DNA from: Actinoallomurus spadix
GTDB lineage: Bacteria > Actinomycetota > Actinomycetes > Streptosporangiales > Streptosporangiaceae
Assembly (NCBI RefSeq): GCF_024055725.1
Contig: NZ_JAMXMX010000019.1
Location: forward strand, 1-64,000
Direction: 5' to 3'
Length of the DNA stretch: 64,000 nt
Within the stretch, counting starts at the first letter, position 1, and the number at the start of each line of letters is the position of its first letter. The notes beneath the pieces are model-generated. The model made no database searches. It was given only the letters and a program-made list of their open reading frames with translations, and was not told where the DNA came from. Both the position numbers and the translations under genes were made by a program. Below are positions 33,069-42,094 of the stretch, piece by piece.

Positions 33069-34268
33069 GTGAACAGCAGGATGATCGGCAGAAGGTCGTT
33101 CCTGGCGTCGACGGCCGCCCTGGGCGCGCTCGCGCTCGGCGGCGGGACGACGGGATGCGCCCCGTCGTCGCGGGCCCGGAGCACGGCGGCGACCGCGGGC
33201 GGCCTGCCGCTCACCGCGGTGAACCGGACCGGCCGGCACGCCGCCGAACCGGTCTACATGTACGTCCTCGGCGTCGACCCGGCGACCGGCGCCCAGGGGC
33301 ACGTGACGGCGGACGGCGTGTTCGTCCCGTGCGCGGCGTCGGACAACGGGCCGGACGGGTTCACCGACTACGCGATCCCGTTCCGCGACTCCGGCGACGC
33401 GGCCGTGGCCCTGCCGAAGATGTCCGGCCGGGTCTACTTCTCGATCGGCGACCGGCTGCGGCTGAAGGTCGTAACCGACGGGAACGGCAGACCGGCCCTG
33501 CAGTACCCGGCGGGCTGGGTCGCCACGGACCCGAACCACCGGATCCTGCACGACTGGATCGAGTTCACCCACAACGACGCCGGCATGTTCTGCAACACGA
33601 CGGCGGTCGACATGTTCAGCATCCCGCTGGCCATCCGGCTCGCCGGCACCCGTACCCAGACCACCGGCACTCTCGTCGACGGAGGCCGTGACCGGATCTT
33701 CGCGGCGGTGTCGGCGCACCCGGACTTCGCCCGGCTGGTCGTCGGGGACCGGCTGCGGGTGATCGCACCCGGGCACGGCATCGAGGCGGGGCTGTTCCCG
33801 GCCGACTACTACGACTCCTACATCGACGCGGTGTGGGACAGGTACCGGGGGACGCCGCTGACGGTACGGACGGACGCCGGCACCTACACCGGAAGGGTCA
33901 CCGGCGAACACCTGTCCTTCAGCGGCGGCACGCGGGCCCCCGCGTCCGTCGCGCGGCCGTCGACCCGCGACGTCCTGTTCTGCGACGGTGCGCTCGCGGC
34001 GCCGAACGACGGCGTCACCGGGCCGGTCGCCGCGATCCTCGGTGCCGCCTTCAACCGCTCGACGCTCCTCTCGCATGCGAGCCAGCCGGTCACGGATCCC
34101 GCGCGGTACTACCGGGAGGGCGTGACCAACCACTACGCCAGGGCGATGCACGAGGCCGCCGCGGACGGCGCCGCGTACGGCTTCGCCTTCGACGACGTGG
34201 CCGGCCACGCCTCCTACATCCAGGACGGCGCGCCCACGTCGGTGACGGTGACGCTGACGCCCTTCTGA
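33069..34268 (+). CDS. GH64-family beta-1,3-glucanase, Tat-exported
   Basis: A 399-residue protein with a twin-arginine signal (GRRSFLASTAALGALALGGG). The domain begins with LPLTAVNRTGRHAAEPVYMYVLGVD, and the segments RVYFSIGDRL, DWIEFTHNDAGMFCNTTAVDMFSIPLAI and YDSYIDAVWDRYR match the GH64 laminaripentaose-producing glucanase/thaumatin-like fold; the acidic pair in WIEFTHND and NTTAVDMF is a good candidate for the catalytic residues. It attacks fungal or plant beta-1,3-glucan outside the cell. The GTG start has AGGAGGAAGG upstream. The 11-bp repeats suggest activation by a response regulator. Confidence 0.87.
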   Translation: MNSRMIGRRSFLASTAALGALALGGGTTGCAPSSRARSTAATAGGLPLTAVNRTGRHAAEPVYMYVLGVDPATGAQGHVTADGVFVPCAASDNGPDGFTDYAIPFRDSGDAAVALPKMSGRVYFSIGDRLRLKVVTDGNGRPALQYPAGWVATDPNHRILHDWIEFTHNDAGMFCNTTAVDMFSIPLAIRLAGTRTQTTGTLVDGGRDRIFAAVSAHPDFARLVVGDRLRVIAPGHGIEAGLFPADYYDSYIDAVWDRYRGTPLTVRTDAGTYTGRVTGEHLSFSGGTRAPASVARPSTRDVLFCDGALAAPNDGVTGPVAAILGAAFNRSTLLSHASQPVTDPARYYREGVTNHYARAMHEAAADGAAYGFAFDDVAGHASYIQDGAPTSVTVTLTPF

Positions 34269-34446
34269 GCCGGCGCTCCGATGGCCGGAACCGGTCACTG
34301 AGGGACCTAGGGTTCCGGGAGGGCGACGGCATCGACGCGGCCGCACTCCAGGAGAGAGGCCATGCGGGCGCTGCTCCTGCGGCGCGCGGGAACCTGACGG
34401 ACACTCCCCGGCCGAGCGGTCGACCCGGCCGGAGCGGGCGGCGGCC

Positions 34447-35106
34447 TCAGGAGCGGGCGTGGGCGCGGACGGCGTCCTCGACCGGCGTGTCACCGCCGAC
34501 GAGTTCGAGGGTCCGCCCGGCGGTGCCGGGAGTGTCGAGCAGCGCGGCGATCACCCGCGCGACGTCGGCGCGGGTCACGGCGCCTCGCGGCACGGACTCC
34601 TCCAGGGTCACCCGGCCGGTCGCCGGGTCATCGGTCAGCCGTCCCGGCCGCAGGACCGTCCAGTCCAGGTCGCGCCCGCGCAGATCCTCCTCCGCGGCCG
34701 TCTTGGCCTCGATGTAGGCGGCCCAGACCTCGTCGCCACCGGGCTCCGGCGGCCTGCCGGCGCCCATCGAGGAGATCTGCACGAACCTGCGGACCCCGGC
34801 CCGTTCGGCCGCGTCGGCAAGCAGCACCGACGCGGCGCGGTCGACCGTGTCCTTGCGGGCGGCGCCGCTGCCCGGCCCCGCGCCCGCCGCGAACACCACC
34901 GCGTCGGCCTGGTCCAGGTGCACCGCGACGTCCTCCAGGCGCGCGGACTCCAGGTCGCACACGACCGGGGCGGCGCCGGTGGCCGCGACGTCGGCGGCGT
35001 GGTCCGGGTTGCGGATCAGCCCGACGACGCCGTCACCACGCGCCGCCAGCAACTCTTCGAGAAGGAGGGCGATCTTGCCGTGCCCTCCGGCGATCACGAT
35101 TCTCAT
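34447..35106 (-). CDS. NAD(P)H-binding (atypical SDR/NmrA-like) protein
   Basis: A 219-residue protein of the YwnB/NAD(P)-binding_10 type. The Rossmann motif is IAGGHGKIA near the N-terminus, followed by VFAAGAG, FVQISSMGAG and YIEAKTAAEEDLRG with the Tyr/Lys pair. C-terminal LRPGRLTDDPATG is typical. Function is probably reduction or sensing of an NAD(P)-linked substrate. The ATG at 35106 has GAGGAG upstream. It is 121 bp downstream of the MDR gene on the same strand; three tandem CCCCGAGGY 9-mers lie at 35189-35215 in this gap. Confidence 0.83.
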   Translation of the reverse strand: MRIVIAGGHGKIALLLEELLAARGDGVVGLIRNPDHAADVAATGAAPVVCDLESARLEDVAVHLDQADAVVFAAGAGPGSGAARKDTVDRAASVLLADAAERAGVRRFVQISSMGAGRPPEPGGDEVWAAYIEAKTAAEEDLRGRDLDWTVLRPGRLTDDPATGRVTLEESVPRGAVTRADVARVIAALLDTPGTAGRTLELVGGDTPVEDAVRAHARS

Positions 35107-35227
35107 GCGCTCCTCAACGTGCCGAGGTCGAACGATCTTCCTCTGTGAGGGCGGACGCCGCACCCGGTGCTCCCCGCAGGCCGGCCGCCCCCGAGGTCCC
35201 CGAGGTCCCCGAGGCCGCCGGCCGGCC

Positions 35228-36154
35228 TCACCCGATCTCCAGCACGATCTTCCCGCGCGTGTGCCCTTCGGCGCTCAGCCGCTGCGCCTCGGCCGCCTCA
35301 CCGAGCGGAAAGGTCCTGGCGACGGTGACGTTCAGCCGCCCGTCGTCGGCCAGCCCCGCGAGCGCGGCGAGGTCGGTCGGATCCGGCCGGACGAAGACGT
35401 ACCGCCCCCCGCGGTCCCGGACGGACGGATCGACGATCGACGCCCAGCGTCCCTTGTCGGTCAGCAGCTCCGGCGTGACGTCGATGGCCTCACCGCCCAC
35501 GAGGTCGAGGGCGGCGCTCACCCCGTTCGGCGCCAGGCGGCGCACCTCATCCGCGAGGCCGGGCCCGTACGCCACCGGTTCGGCGCCGAGTTCGCGCAGG
35601 TAGTCATGGTTGTGCGGGCCCGCGGTGCCGATGACGCGTGCGCCCTTGGCCCGCGCGATCTGCACGGCGAACGAGCCGACACCGCCCGACGCGTTGTGGA
35701 TGAGCACGGTGTCGTCGGGGGTGACGGCCAGGGCCTTCGTGAGCGCCTGGTACGCGGTCAGCCCGGCCAGCGGAAGCCCGGCGGCCTGCGCCCAGGACAG
35801 CCTCTTCGGCTTGCGGCCGAGCGTCCGCACCGGCGCCGCGACCAGTTCGGCGTACGTCCCACGGCCGACGTGGTCCTCCCGGACATAACCGATGACCTCG
35901 TCCCCGGGAGAGAACTCGCTGACGGCCGGGCCGACCCGCTCGACCACCCCCGCGACATCCCAGCCGGGGATGACGGGGAAGTCCGTGGCGAACAGACCGT
36001 CGAGGTTCCCCTCCCGGATCTTCCAGTCCACCGGGTTCACCCCGGCCGCCTTCACGCGCACCAGCACGAAGTCCGGTCCGACCTTCGGCTCCGGCGCGTC
36101 GGTGAGCTCGAGTACGTCCGGGCCGCCGTATCGCTGCATCGTTATCGCTTTCAC
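35228..36154 (-). CDS. Zinc-independent MDR (quinone oxidoreductase-like)
   Basis: A 308-residue medium-chain dehydrogenase/reductase of the zeta-crystallin type: GroES-like N-terminal domain, AGVNPVDWKIREG, GWDVAGVVERVG, then the Rossmann segment IHNASGGVGSFAVQIARAKGARVIGTAG. It lacks the zinc ligands of alcohol dehydrogenases, so it most likely reduces quinones or enones with NADPH. The GTG at 36154 follows TAAGGC by seven bases and lacks a ribosome site, which suggests a leaderless transcript. Confidence 0.85.
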   Translation of the reverse strand: MKAITMQRYGGPDVLELTDAPEPKVGPDFVLVRVKAAGVNPVDWKIREGNLDGLFATDFPVIPGWDVAGVVERVGPAVSEFSPGDEVIGYVREDHVGRGTYAELVAAPVRTLGRKPKRLSWAQAAGLPLAGLTAYQALTKALAVTPDDTVLIHNASGGVGSFAVQIARAKGARVIGTAGPHNHDYLRELGAEPVAYGPGLADEVRRLAPNGVSAALDLVGGEAIDVTPELLTDKGRWASIVDPSVRDRGGRYVFVRPDPTDLAALAGLADDGRLNVTVARTFPLGEAAEAQRLSAEGHTRGKIVLEIG

Positions 36155-36193
36155 ACACCCAGCCTTACCAGCGCCCGCTCGCTCACACCTCGA

Positions 36194-36544
36194 CTATCGC
36201 CGGACCGCGCCGGGAAGCGGCTGCTCCGGGGGAGCGTCGGTCCAGCCCGCCGTGCGCCACATCTGCAGGTACCGGGCGGCGCCCGGCGCCATCCGGGGAA
36301 TCTTCCGGCCGGGCCGGACCACGACCGCACGGGTCACCATGAGGAAGCCGCTCGACGGGCGGATGAGGAGCCGCCAGTCCAAAGTCCCGTACGGCGGCGC
36401 GCCCGTACGAACCTCGCCGCCCGACCCGAGCCGGGCGGTGCGAGGCGAGAGGGCCGAGGCGAACCGGGGCGGGCGATGGCGAGGCGGCCGGGAGGTGGGG
36501 CGGGCGGCGACGTTATGGGAGTCCCGTCTCTTCGCCGCCGTCAT
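36194..36544 (-). CDS. Possible small protein of unknown function
   Basis: A 116-codon frame with the usual GC-rich third positions. The C-terminal half (GTLDWRLLIRPSSGFLMVTRAVVV onward to a Pro-rich end) looks protein-like, the N-terminal half is a basic low-complexity stretch. No ribosome site precedes the ATG and no homologue comes to mind. The true protein may begin further in. It lies in a 580-bp gap between the GTPase operon and the MDR gene; the remainder of that gap shows nothing I can name. Confidence 0.35.
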   Translation of the reverse strand: MTAAKRRDSHNVAARPTSRPPRHRPPRFASALSPRTARLGSGGEVRTGAPPYGTLDWRLLIRPSSGFLMVTRAVVVRPGRKIPRMAPGAARYLQMWRTAGWTDAPPEQPLPGAVRR

Positions 36545-36734
36545 TGACTGCCTGCCGTCATGAGCGACATCGAAGCCCGATATGCACCACTTGGGGCGGC
36601 GACAACGACGGCAAGGGCGCTCCTCAGTCCGCCGGCCCGCCCGGCCCCTCTCACCGCCTCCGCCGTCACGGTGGCCTGGTCGCCGTCGTGGCGTCCTCCC
36701 GTTCCGGTGCCCTGCCGCGCTGTGTCGTCGCCGC

Positions 36735-38456
36735 TCAGCGGAACCGGGCGTAGCCGGTGAGTCCCAGCAGGAGGAGCGCCGTCGGCGCCAGCACGGTCAA
36801 CGCCGTGAGAAGGACGCCGCGGCCCAGCCGATACCCGAGGGGTACGAGCCGTTCGGGCCGTCCCGCGGCGCGCCACGGAACGCGTCGTTCCGTCGTGCCG
36901 GCCCGGTCGTCCGTCTCCCGGCCCGGGGACTCCGCCGGGTCTCGCCCCGGCCCGTCGAGCGGCAGGCCGGCGACCCAGCCGAACAGGCCGGCGAGCGCGG
37001 CCGACGGAGTGTCGAGGCCGGAGGCGAGGTACCGCACGTGCCCCGCGGTGCGCTCGAGCGTACGGATCGTGTTGCCGAGACCGACGCCCTCCAGCCAGCC
37101 GCGCACGTCCTCATCGACGCCCCGGCCGACCGACGTCCTGCGCAGGACGTCGGCCTTGGTGACGACCACGGCGATACGCCGGTGCCGGCCCTGGTCGTCG
37201 CGGGAGCGCAGATCGGCCAGGAGCCGCTGCAGCGTGTCGGCGGGATCCTCCTCCGAGGTCGCCGTCTCCTCCACGAGCAGTCGTTCCTCCCGGGACAGCG
37301 CGTGGCGCAGTTCCGGCAGGGCGAACGGGTCGATGACGAACAGCAGCGCCTCGCCGTGGTCGAGGTAGCGCAACCGCTCGACCCGGGTCGCGCCGGTGTG
37401 CAGCTCCCCGGCCGGGTCGAACAGGTAGAGGATCCGGTGACCCGCGGGCAGGGTCACGTCCAGCATCGTGGCGGCGGGCAGTTCGGGACCGGTCTTGGCG
37501 AGGCGCCCGCCGGCGTCGAGCTCGGCCAGCGCGTCCGCGTACGCACGGGCGTCCCGGGCCTCGACGAACTCCGCCCGCCCACCGGACGCGGCCGCGCCGG
37601 TGCGCAAGGCCCGTACGGCCAGGAACATCAGCGTGGTCTTGCCGGCCGCGGGCCCGCCGACGAACGGCAGTGGCTCGACCCGCGCCCGGCCGATCCGCGC
37701 GGGCAGCGGGCGTCCGCAGTGCGGGCAGTACGCGCTGAGCCGGAACCGGCCGAGCAGGATCGTCGTGGGCAAGCGGGCACCGCAGCGGCAGACGTGCCGG
37801 AACGCGCCCAGCCGGTTGGGCACCAGGCGGAGGTGCCGCGCGTCGCAGTTGGGGCAGGCGTACGCGGGCAGTGCCAGCCGCTCGTAGCAGCCCGGATGCG
37901 GGCAGGCCAGCAGGATCCTGCGGTAGGCCGTCCAGAGCCGTTCGACGGTCCCGAGCATCAGGACGCAGACGGACCAGGCGACCAGGCCGGCACCGGCCAC
38001 CGCCACGGTCACCACGGCGAAGGCCAGGGCGGCGACGGTCAGCGGCAGCGCGGCCAGCAGGATCCCGGCGCACAGCGCCAGCCAGATCGGGAACAGGGCG
38101 AGCCCCTGCGGGAGGCGGAGCAGCCGCGCCGTCAGCGTGGTGACGGTCCGGCGCGCCTCCGCCAGGCACCAGGGGATCGTGCGGAGCGTCAGCGTCCGGG
38201 CGTCCCGCCAGACCTGGTCGAGGAGGTACTGCGGGTAGGCCGGGTCGGGCGCGTCGACGGCCGGGCGTGGCACGCTGGACGGCCCGTCCAGCCCGGCGGC
38301 CGTCAGGGTCCGCCACGCGACGACGAAGAACCGGCCGATTCCGGCGCCCGTGGCCACGATCAGGGCGACGGGCACGGCGAACGGGACGACGAACACGAAC
38401 TCGACCCAGACCAGGCCGACCCAGAGGAAGAACAGGAGGGCGTAGACGACGGGCAC
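36735..38456 (-). CDS. Membrane-anchored zinc-ribbon GTPase (double-GTPase system, DO-GTPase2 type)
   Basis: A 573-residue protein. Hydrophobic segments occur at about 3-45 and 118-168, with one C-terminal helix at about 548-568. Zinc-ribbon cysteine pairs follow (Cys185/190/201/204, 223/225 and 244/247). The TRAFAC GTPase domain has G1 GGPAAGKTT (267-275), G3 DPAGE (347-351) and G4 TKAD (433-436). I match it to the DO-GTPase2 family described from actinobacterial conflict-system operons; that naming is from memory. The GTG start is 4 bp after the GAP1 stop, and it is the last gene of the six-gene operon. It probably signals from the membrane. Confidence 0.75.
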   Translation of the reverse strand: MPVVYALLFFLWVGLVWVEFVFVVPFAVPVALIVATGAGIGRFFVVAWRTLTAAGLDGPSSVPRPAVDAPDPAYPQYLLDQVWRDARTLTLRTIPWCLAEARRTVTTLTARLLRLPQGLALFPIWLALCAGILLAALPLTVAALAFAVVTVAVAGAGLVAWSVCVLMLGTVERLWTAYRRILLACPHPGCYERLALPAYACPNCDARHLRLVPNRLGAFRHVCRCGARLPTTILLGRFRLSAYCPHCGRPLPARIGRARVEPLPFVGGPAAGKTTLMFLAVRALRTGAAASGGRAEFVEARDARAYADALAELDAGGRLAKTGPELPAATMLDVTLPAGHRILYLFDPAGELHTGATRVERLRYLDHGEALLFVIDPFALPELRHALSREERLLVEETATSEEDPADTLQRLLADLRSRDDQGRHRRIAVVVTKADVLRRTSVGRGVDEDVRGWLEGVGLGNTIRTLERTAGHVRYLASGLDTPSAALAGLFGWVAGLPLDGPGRDPAESPGRETDDRAGTTERRVPWRAAGRPERLVPLGYRLGRGVLLTALTVLAPTALLLLGLTGYARFR

Positions 38457-38460
38457 CGCG

Positions 38461-40940
38461 TCACGCCCCCCGGCGGGCGCGCCGCCACGCCGCGGCCAGC
38501 CGCGGGTCGCGGTCGGTGAGCGCCGACTCGACCTGCCGCCGGGCGAACCTTCCCAGCCCGTCCGCCCACGCGTCGAGCGCCGCGACGGTCACGCCGGCCT
38601 CCGCGAGACGGGCCCCGACCTCGGCCAGGTCCACGCGGCCGCGCCGGTCCAGGCCGGCGGCCAGCCACGGTCCCAGCAGGCCGTCGCGTACGCCGTCCGG
38701 CGCCGCGGCGAGCACGCGGGCCCGCGCCGCGGGCGAGCGGCCGGCGAAGACCCGGGCGACACCGGCCAGCGCGCGTTCGTGCAGCGGCTCTCCCCGCCGC
38801 AGCGTGGCGAGGAACCGGGCCACGTCCTCCTCGGAACCGGCCCGCAGCGCCCGTTCGAAGGTCAGGACCGTACGGGCGGCGCCGGCCAGCGTGGGCAGCC
38901 GGTCGTGGATCAGCCGCGCGAGCCGCAGGCCCTCCGCCGCGTCCAGCGGCACACCGTCGAACACCCTGCGCGGCAGGGCGCGCAGGACGGCGAACCGCCG
39001 CATCACCGGGCCCAGCCGCTCGACCAGCCATCGGCACTCCGGCACCGTGGGCGCCTCGGCCCACAGCGCGCCGAGCAGGTCCTCGATGTCGGGCAGGCCG
39101 TGGGGTTCGAGCTCGACCAGCGCGGCGGTGGCCGTGAGGCGGTCGGCGCGCGCGGACAGCACCAGGCCCCCGGTGCGCGGGGCGAGCGTCCAGTCCTGAT
39201 CACCGAGCGCGGCACACGCCTCGGGCGTCAGCATCGCCCGCCGGACCGCCGGGGGGCTCGCCTCCAGCCCGGACACCAGCCCATGGACCAGGGCCTTCCG
39301 CCAGAGCGGCGGAGTCGCCTCGACCGCCGCGGCCACGTCACCGTCGCCCCGCCGCGCGCAGGCGGCCGCCGCGGCGGCCACGCACTCGGCGTCGACCGCG
39401 CCGCCCACCCGGACCGCCAGCTCGACGAGCCCGGCGAGCGTCCGCAGGTCCGGCGCCTCGGTCATCGCCGCACGGAAGTCCTCCGGCAGCCCGTCGCGCA
39501 GCCGTATCCGGGGCAGCCTCGGCCGTACGTCCGGGTCGGTCAGGGCGAGGCGCACGCAGCGCTCGGCGGCCTCCGGGATGGCGTCCGCCAGTGCCGACGC
39601 CAGGTCGAAGCCGACGGCGGACAGGGTGGGCCGCAACGACGGCCAGACCCAGCCGGGGACCCCGCGGGCGCGGATCAGCCTGGCGCAGACCGACTGCTCC
39701 CCTGGGGAGACGGACGTGTCCCCCCGGCACAGCGCGAGCAGCGCCGCCGCGCCGTCGAGCGCGGAGCCCCCGCCGCCCGGCCGGGACGGCGGGCGTCCCG
39801 TGCCGCGTCCTCCGGCGCGGCGACGCCGCCGGCCGGCGGCAGGTGCGGGGGACCGGGGTGCCGCGCGGCCGCGGTCTCGGGTGCGGGAACGCCGCCGGCC
39901 GCCACCTGGTCCGGGGGACCGGGATTTCGTGCCGCCGCGGTCCCGGGCGCGGAGACGCCACCGTCCGGCGGCCGGCCCGGGGACCGGGAACTTCGTGCCG
40001 CCGTGTCCTCCGGCGCGGGGACCTCGCCGCCCGCCGGCCGGCCAGGGCCGCCCGGGTCCCGCACGGGGGCCGGCGTCTCCGAGATCAGTTCACCGACGGC
40101 GTCGATGCCGTCCAGGTCGCCGGTCCGCCAGCAGTCCGTGATCACCCGCGCGAACCGGCCCGGCCGCGCGCCGTTCGGGGAGAAGGGCTCGTCGAGGCGG
40201 AAACCGCCTTCCGGGCAGGCGGACGGGACCGTGCCGACGATGACGTGCGGAGCCGTCTCCAGGTCGGCGGCGTAGGTCGTGAACGACAGGTCGGCCGCGA
40301 GCTCGGCGGGCAGCGAGTACGACACCGCGGCGATCCACCGGGCTACGGCCTCGGTGTCCTCGGCGACGAGGACCACCCGGCCGTGCCCGGCGTCCACCAC
40401 CGTGGCCACGGCGTCGAGGATCGCGGCGAGCCGGTCGTGCGCGCGGTCGCCGCCGAGCCGATCGAGGAGCGAGTCCGGGTCGAACGCCGTGCCGGGTGCC
40501 AGGACGGCCGGCGCCGCGTCCTCCGGCGCCGGGCCGTCCGAGCCGGGAGAGTCGCCCAGAGGAGGATCCTGCAGGGGGGAGTCCCACAGAGGGGAATCCC
40601 AGAACTCGATGGGCCGCAGGCCCTCCATCTCCTCCGGCGTGGCCACGACCGCCTGTCCGAGGAAGTTGCCGTACCGGCCCGAGTAGTCGCGGCCGGTGTA
40701 ACGGCAGTGGGCCAGCACGGTGTACCCGTCCGCGCGACCGTAGGTCAGCGCGGTCGGGAAGCCCACCAGCTCGTCGGGGCCGGGCGCGGACGGGGCCCCC
40801 GGTGGAGGCCGGTACGCCATGTAGGGGGTCACCGCGCCGACGACGCCGGACGGCGTGCCCGGCGTCATGCCGACGAACTGGAAGCCCGACCGGCCCGTCG
40901 GGCCGCGCTCGGCAGAGGTGTAGGTCAGCCGCCAGATCAT
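38461..40940 (-). CDS. GTPase-associated protein 1 (GAP1), apparent -1 frameshift
   Basis: The N-terminal frame starts at the ATG at 40940, overlapping the upstream GTPase stop (ATGA). It begins WRLTYTSAERGPTGRSGFQFVG and contains YTGRDYSGRYGNFLGQAVV, matching the GAP1-N2 domain, then enters a linker of four ~22-residue repeats. In this frame it ends at 39675. The remaining 435 codons, a helical GAP1-M/C-like region, continue in the -1 frame from a run of five G (39771-39767): GGSALDGAAALLALCRGD reads straight into the downstream frame. Joining there gives 826 residues, a normal GAP1 size. The break may be a real mutation, programmed slippage or a sequencing error. Confidence 0.72.
39764..40031 (-). 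repeat. Four imperfect ~66-bp repeats in the GAP1 linker
   Basis: On the minus strand the linker encodes four copies of a 21-23-residue unit of the form GGVxAPExAAARxPGPPxxxxA, beginning near 40031, 39962, 39896 and 39830. The frame break lies at the end of the fourth copy. Such repeats favour slippage and misassembly. Confidence 0.75.
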
Positions 40941-42094
40941 CCGCGGGCCTCGTCGAGCATCCCGAACCGGTACAGCAGCCACAGCAGCGGGTCTTCGACG
41001 CGGTACGGGCGGATGCCGCCCGTACCGACCGCGCCGTCGCGGGGGACGCCGCCGAGGGCGGACACCCCGAACAGGCCGTACTCGGCGTACTCGTGCCCGA
41101 GGTAGCGGTCGAGCTCGCCGGCCTGCCAGTCGTGCAGCAGCGCGCGTACCTGCTCGTGCACGGCCTCCCGGTCGTCCAGGTCGAGGACGTCGGACCGCTC
41201 GGGGTGACGCCGCAGCGCTCCGTCGAGCGGCAACGCGTCGATCTTGGTGAGGGCCACGGCGGCGGGGACCGGCAGCCGCCTGCCGTGCGGGACGTCCCGG
41301 CCCGCGCGCAGCAGCTCGGTGACCCGGGCGATGACGTTGACCGGGTCACCGTCCGGATCGCCGTTCCCGGTCTTCAGCTCGACGGGGTCGACGAGGAAGA
41401 TGATGGCGTCGGCCGCCGCGAGGTAGCGCAGATGCAGGTCGGTGACGTCACGGCTGCGCAGGTCCTCGCCCGCCGTGTCGAACAGCACCAGCGTCAGGGA
41501 CATGTCCCGCTGCCGCAGGCGGCGGCGCCGGGTCCGGGTGAGGAGGTACACCAGCGGGTCGCGTGGCGTCGTCACGGCGCTGGCGGTCGCGGGCAGCAGC
41601 CGCCGCTCCCCGAACAGCGGCCGGTGGAAGTCGCGCTTGTACCGCTCGATCGTGCGGTCGTCGCACGCCACGAGCGAGGTGCCGAGCTCCGCGCCGATCC
41701 GGTGCGACAGCTCGTGCAGCAGCACCGCGATGTAGGTGCTCTTGCCGGAGTTCTTCGCGCCGACCAGGGCGACGATCTTCCCGGGCGTCTCGCAGTACGC
41801 CGCGGGCAGCGGGTTGTGGCACTCCGGGCACGCGCGGCGTGCCGTGGTCTGCCCGCATTCGGGGCAGACGGCACGGCGGGCCGGAGCCCGGCCGATCCGC
41901 AGCCGCGCCGGCGGCTCCGGCGGGCCGAAGACGGGAGGCAGCGACGCGGCAGCCGCGGACCCGGTGTAGGCGGCCAGCCGCTCGTCGAGCCGCGGCGTGC
42001 AGCCGGGACCGCGTCCGGGACTGCCCGCACACCGGAACGCGATCCGCTCGCGCTCCACCGTCGCGAAACAGTAGGGGCAGGTGATCGACGGCAT
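40937..42094 (-). CDS. Soluble zinc-ribbon GTPase (double-GTPase system, DO-GTPase1 type)
   Basis: A 384-residue protein without membrane segments. Zinc-ribbon pairs lie at Cys6/Cys9, 22/32, 77/80 and 89/92. The GTPase core has G1 GAKNSGKST (112-120), G3 DTAGED (206-211) and G4 TKID (283-286), a TRAFAC-type arrangement. It presumably switches between GTP states under control of GAP1, which is encoded next with an ATGA overlap. The ATG at 42094 shares one base with the FN3 gene stop (TGATG), which identifies the start. Homology to DO-GTPase1 is my assignment. Confidence 0.75.
   Translation of the reverse strand: MPSITCPYCFATVERERIAFRCAGSPGRGPGCTPRLDERLAAYTGSAAAASLPPVFGPPEPPARLRIGRAPARRAVCPECGQTTARRACPECHNPLPAAYCETPGKIVALVGAKNSGKSTYIAVLLHELSHRIGAELGTSLVACDDRTIERYKRDFHRPLFGERRLLPATASAVTTPRDPLVYLLTRTRRRRLRQRDMSLTLVLFDTAGEDLRSRDVTDLHLRYLAAADAIIFLVDPVELKTGNGDPDGDPVNVIARVTELLRAGRDVPHGRRLPVPAAVALTKIDALPLDGALRRHPERSDVLDLDDREAVHEQVRALLHDWQAGELDRYLGHEYAEYGLFGVSALGGVPRDGAVGTGGIRPYRVEDPLLWLLYRFGMLDEARG

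Noticed and set aside
35189-35215. Three CCCCGAGGY 9-bp repeats between two oxidoreductase genes
   Set aside because: Short, GC-rich and without symmetry or neighbours that suggest a function; noted inside the gene entry only.
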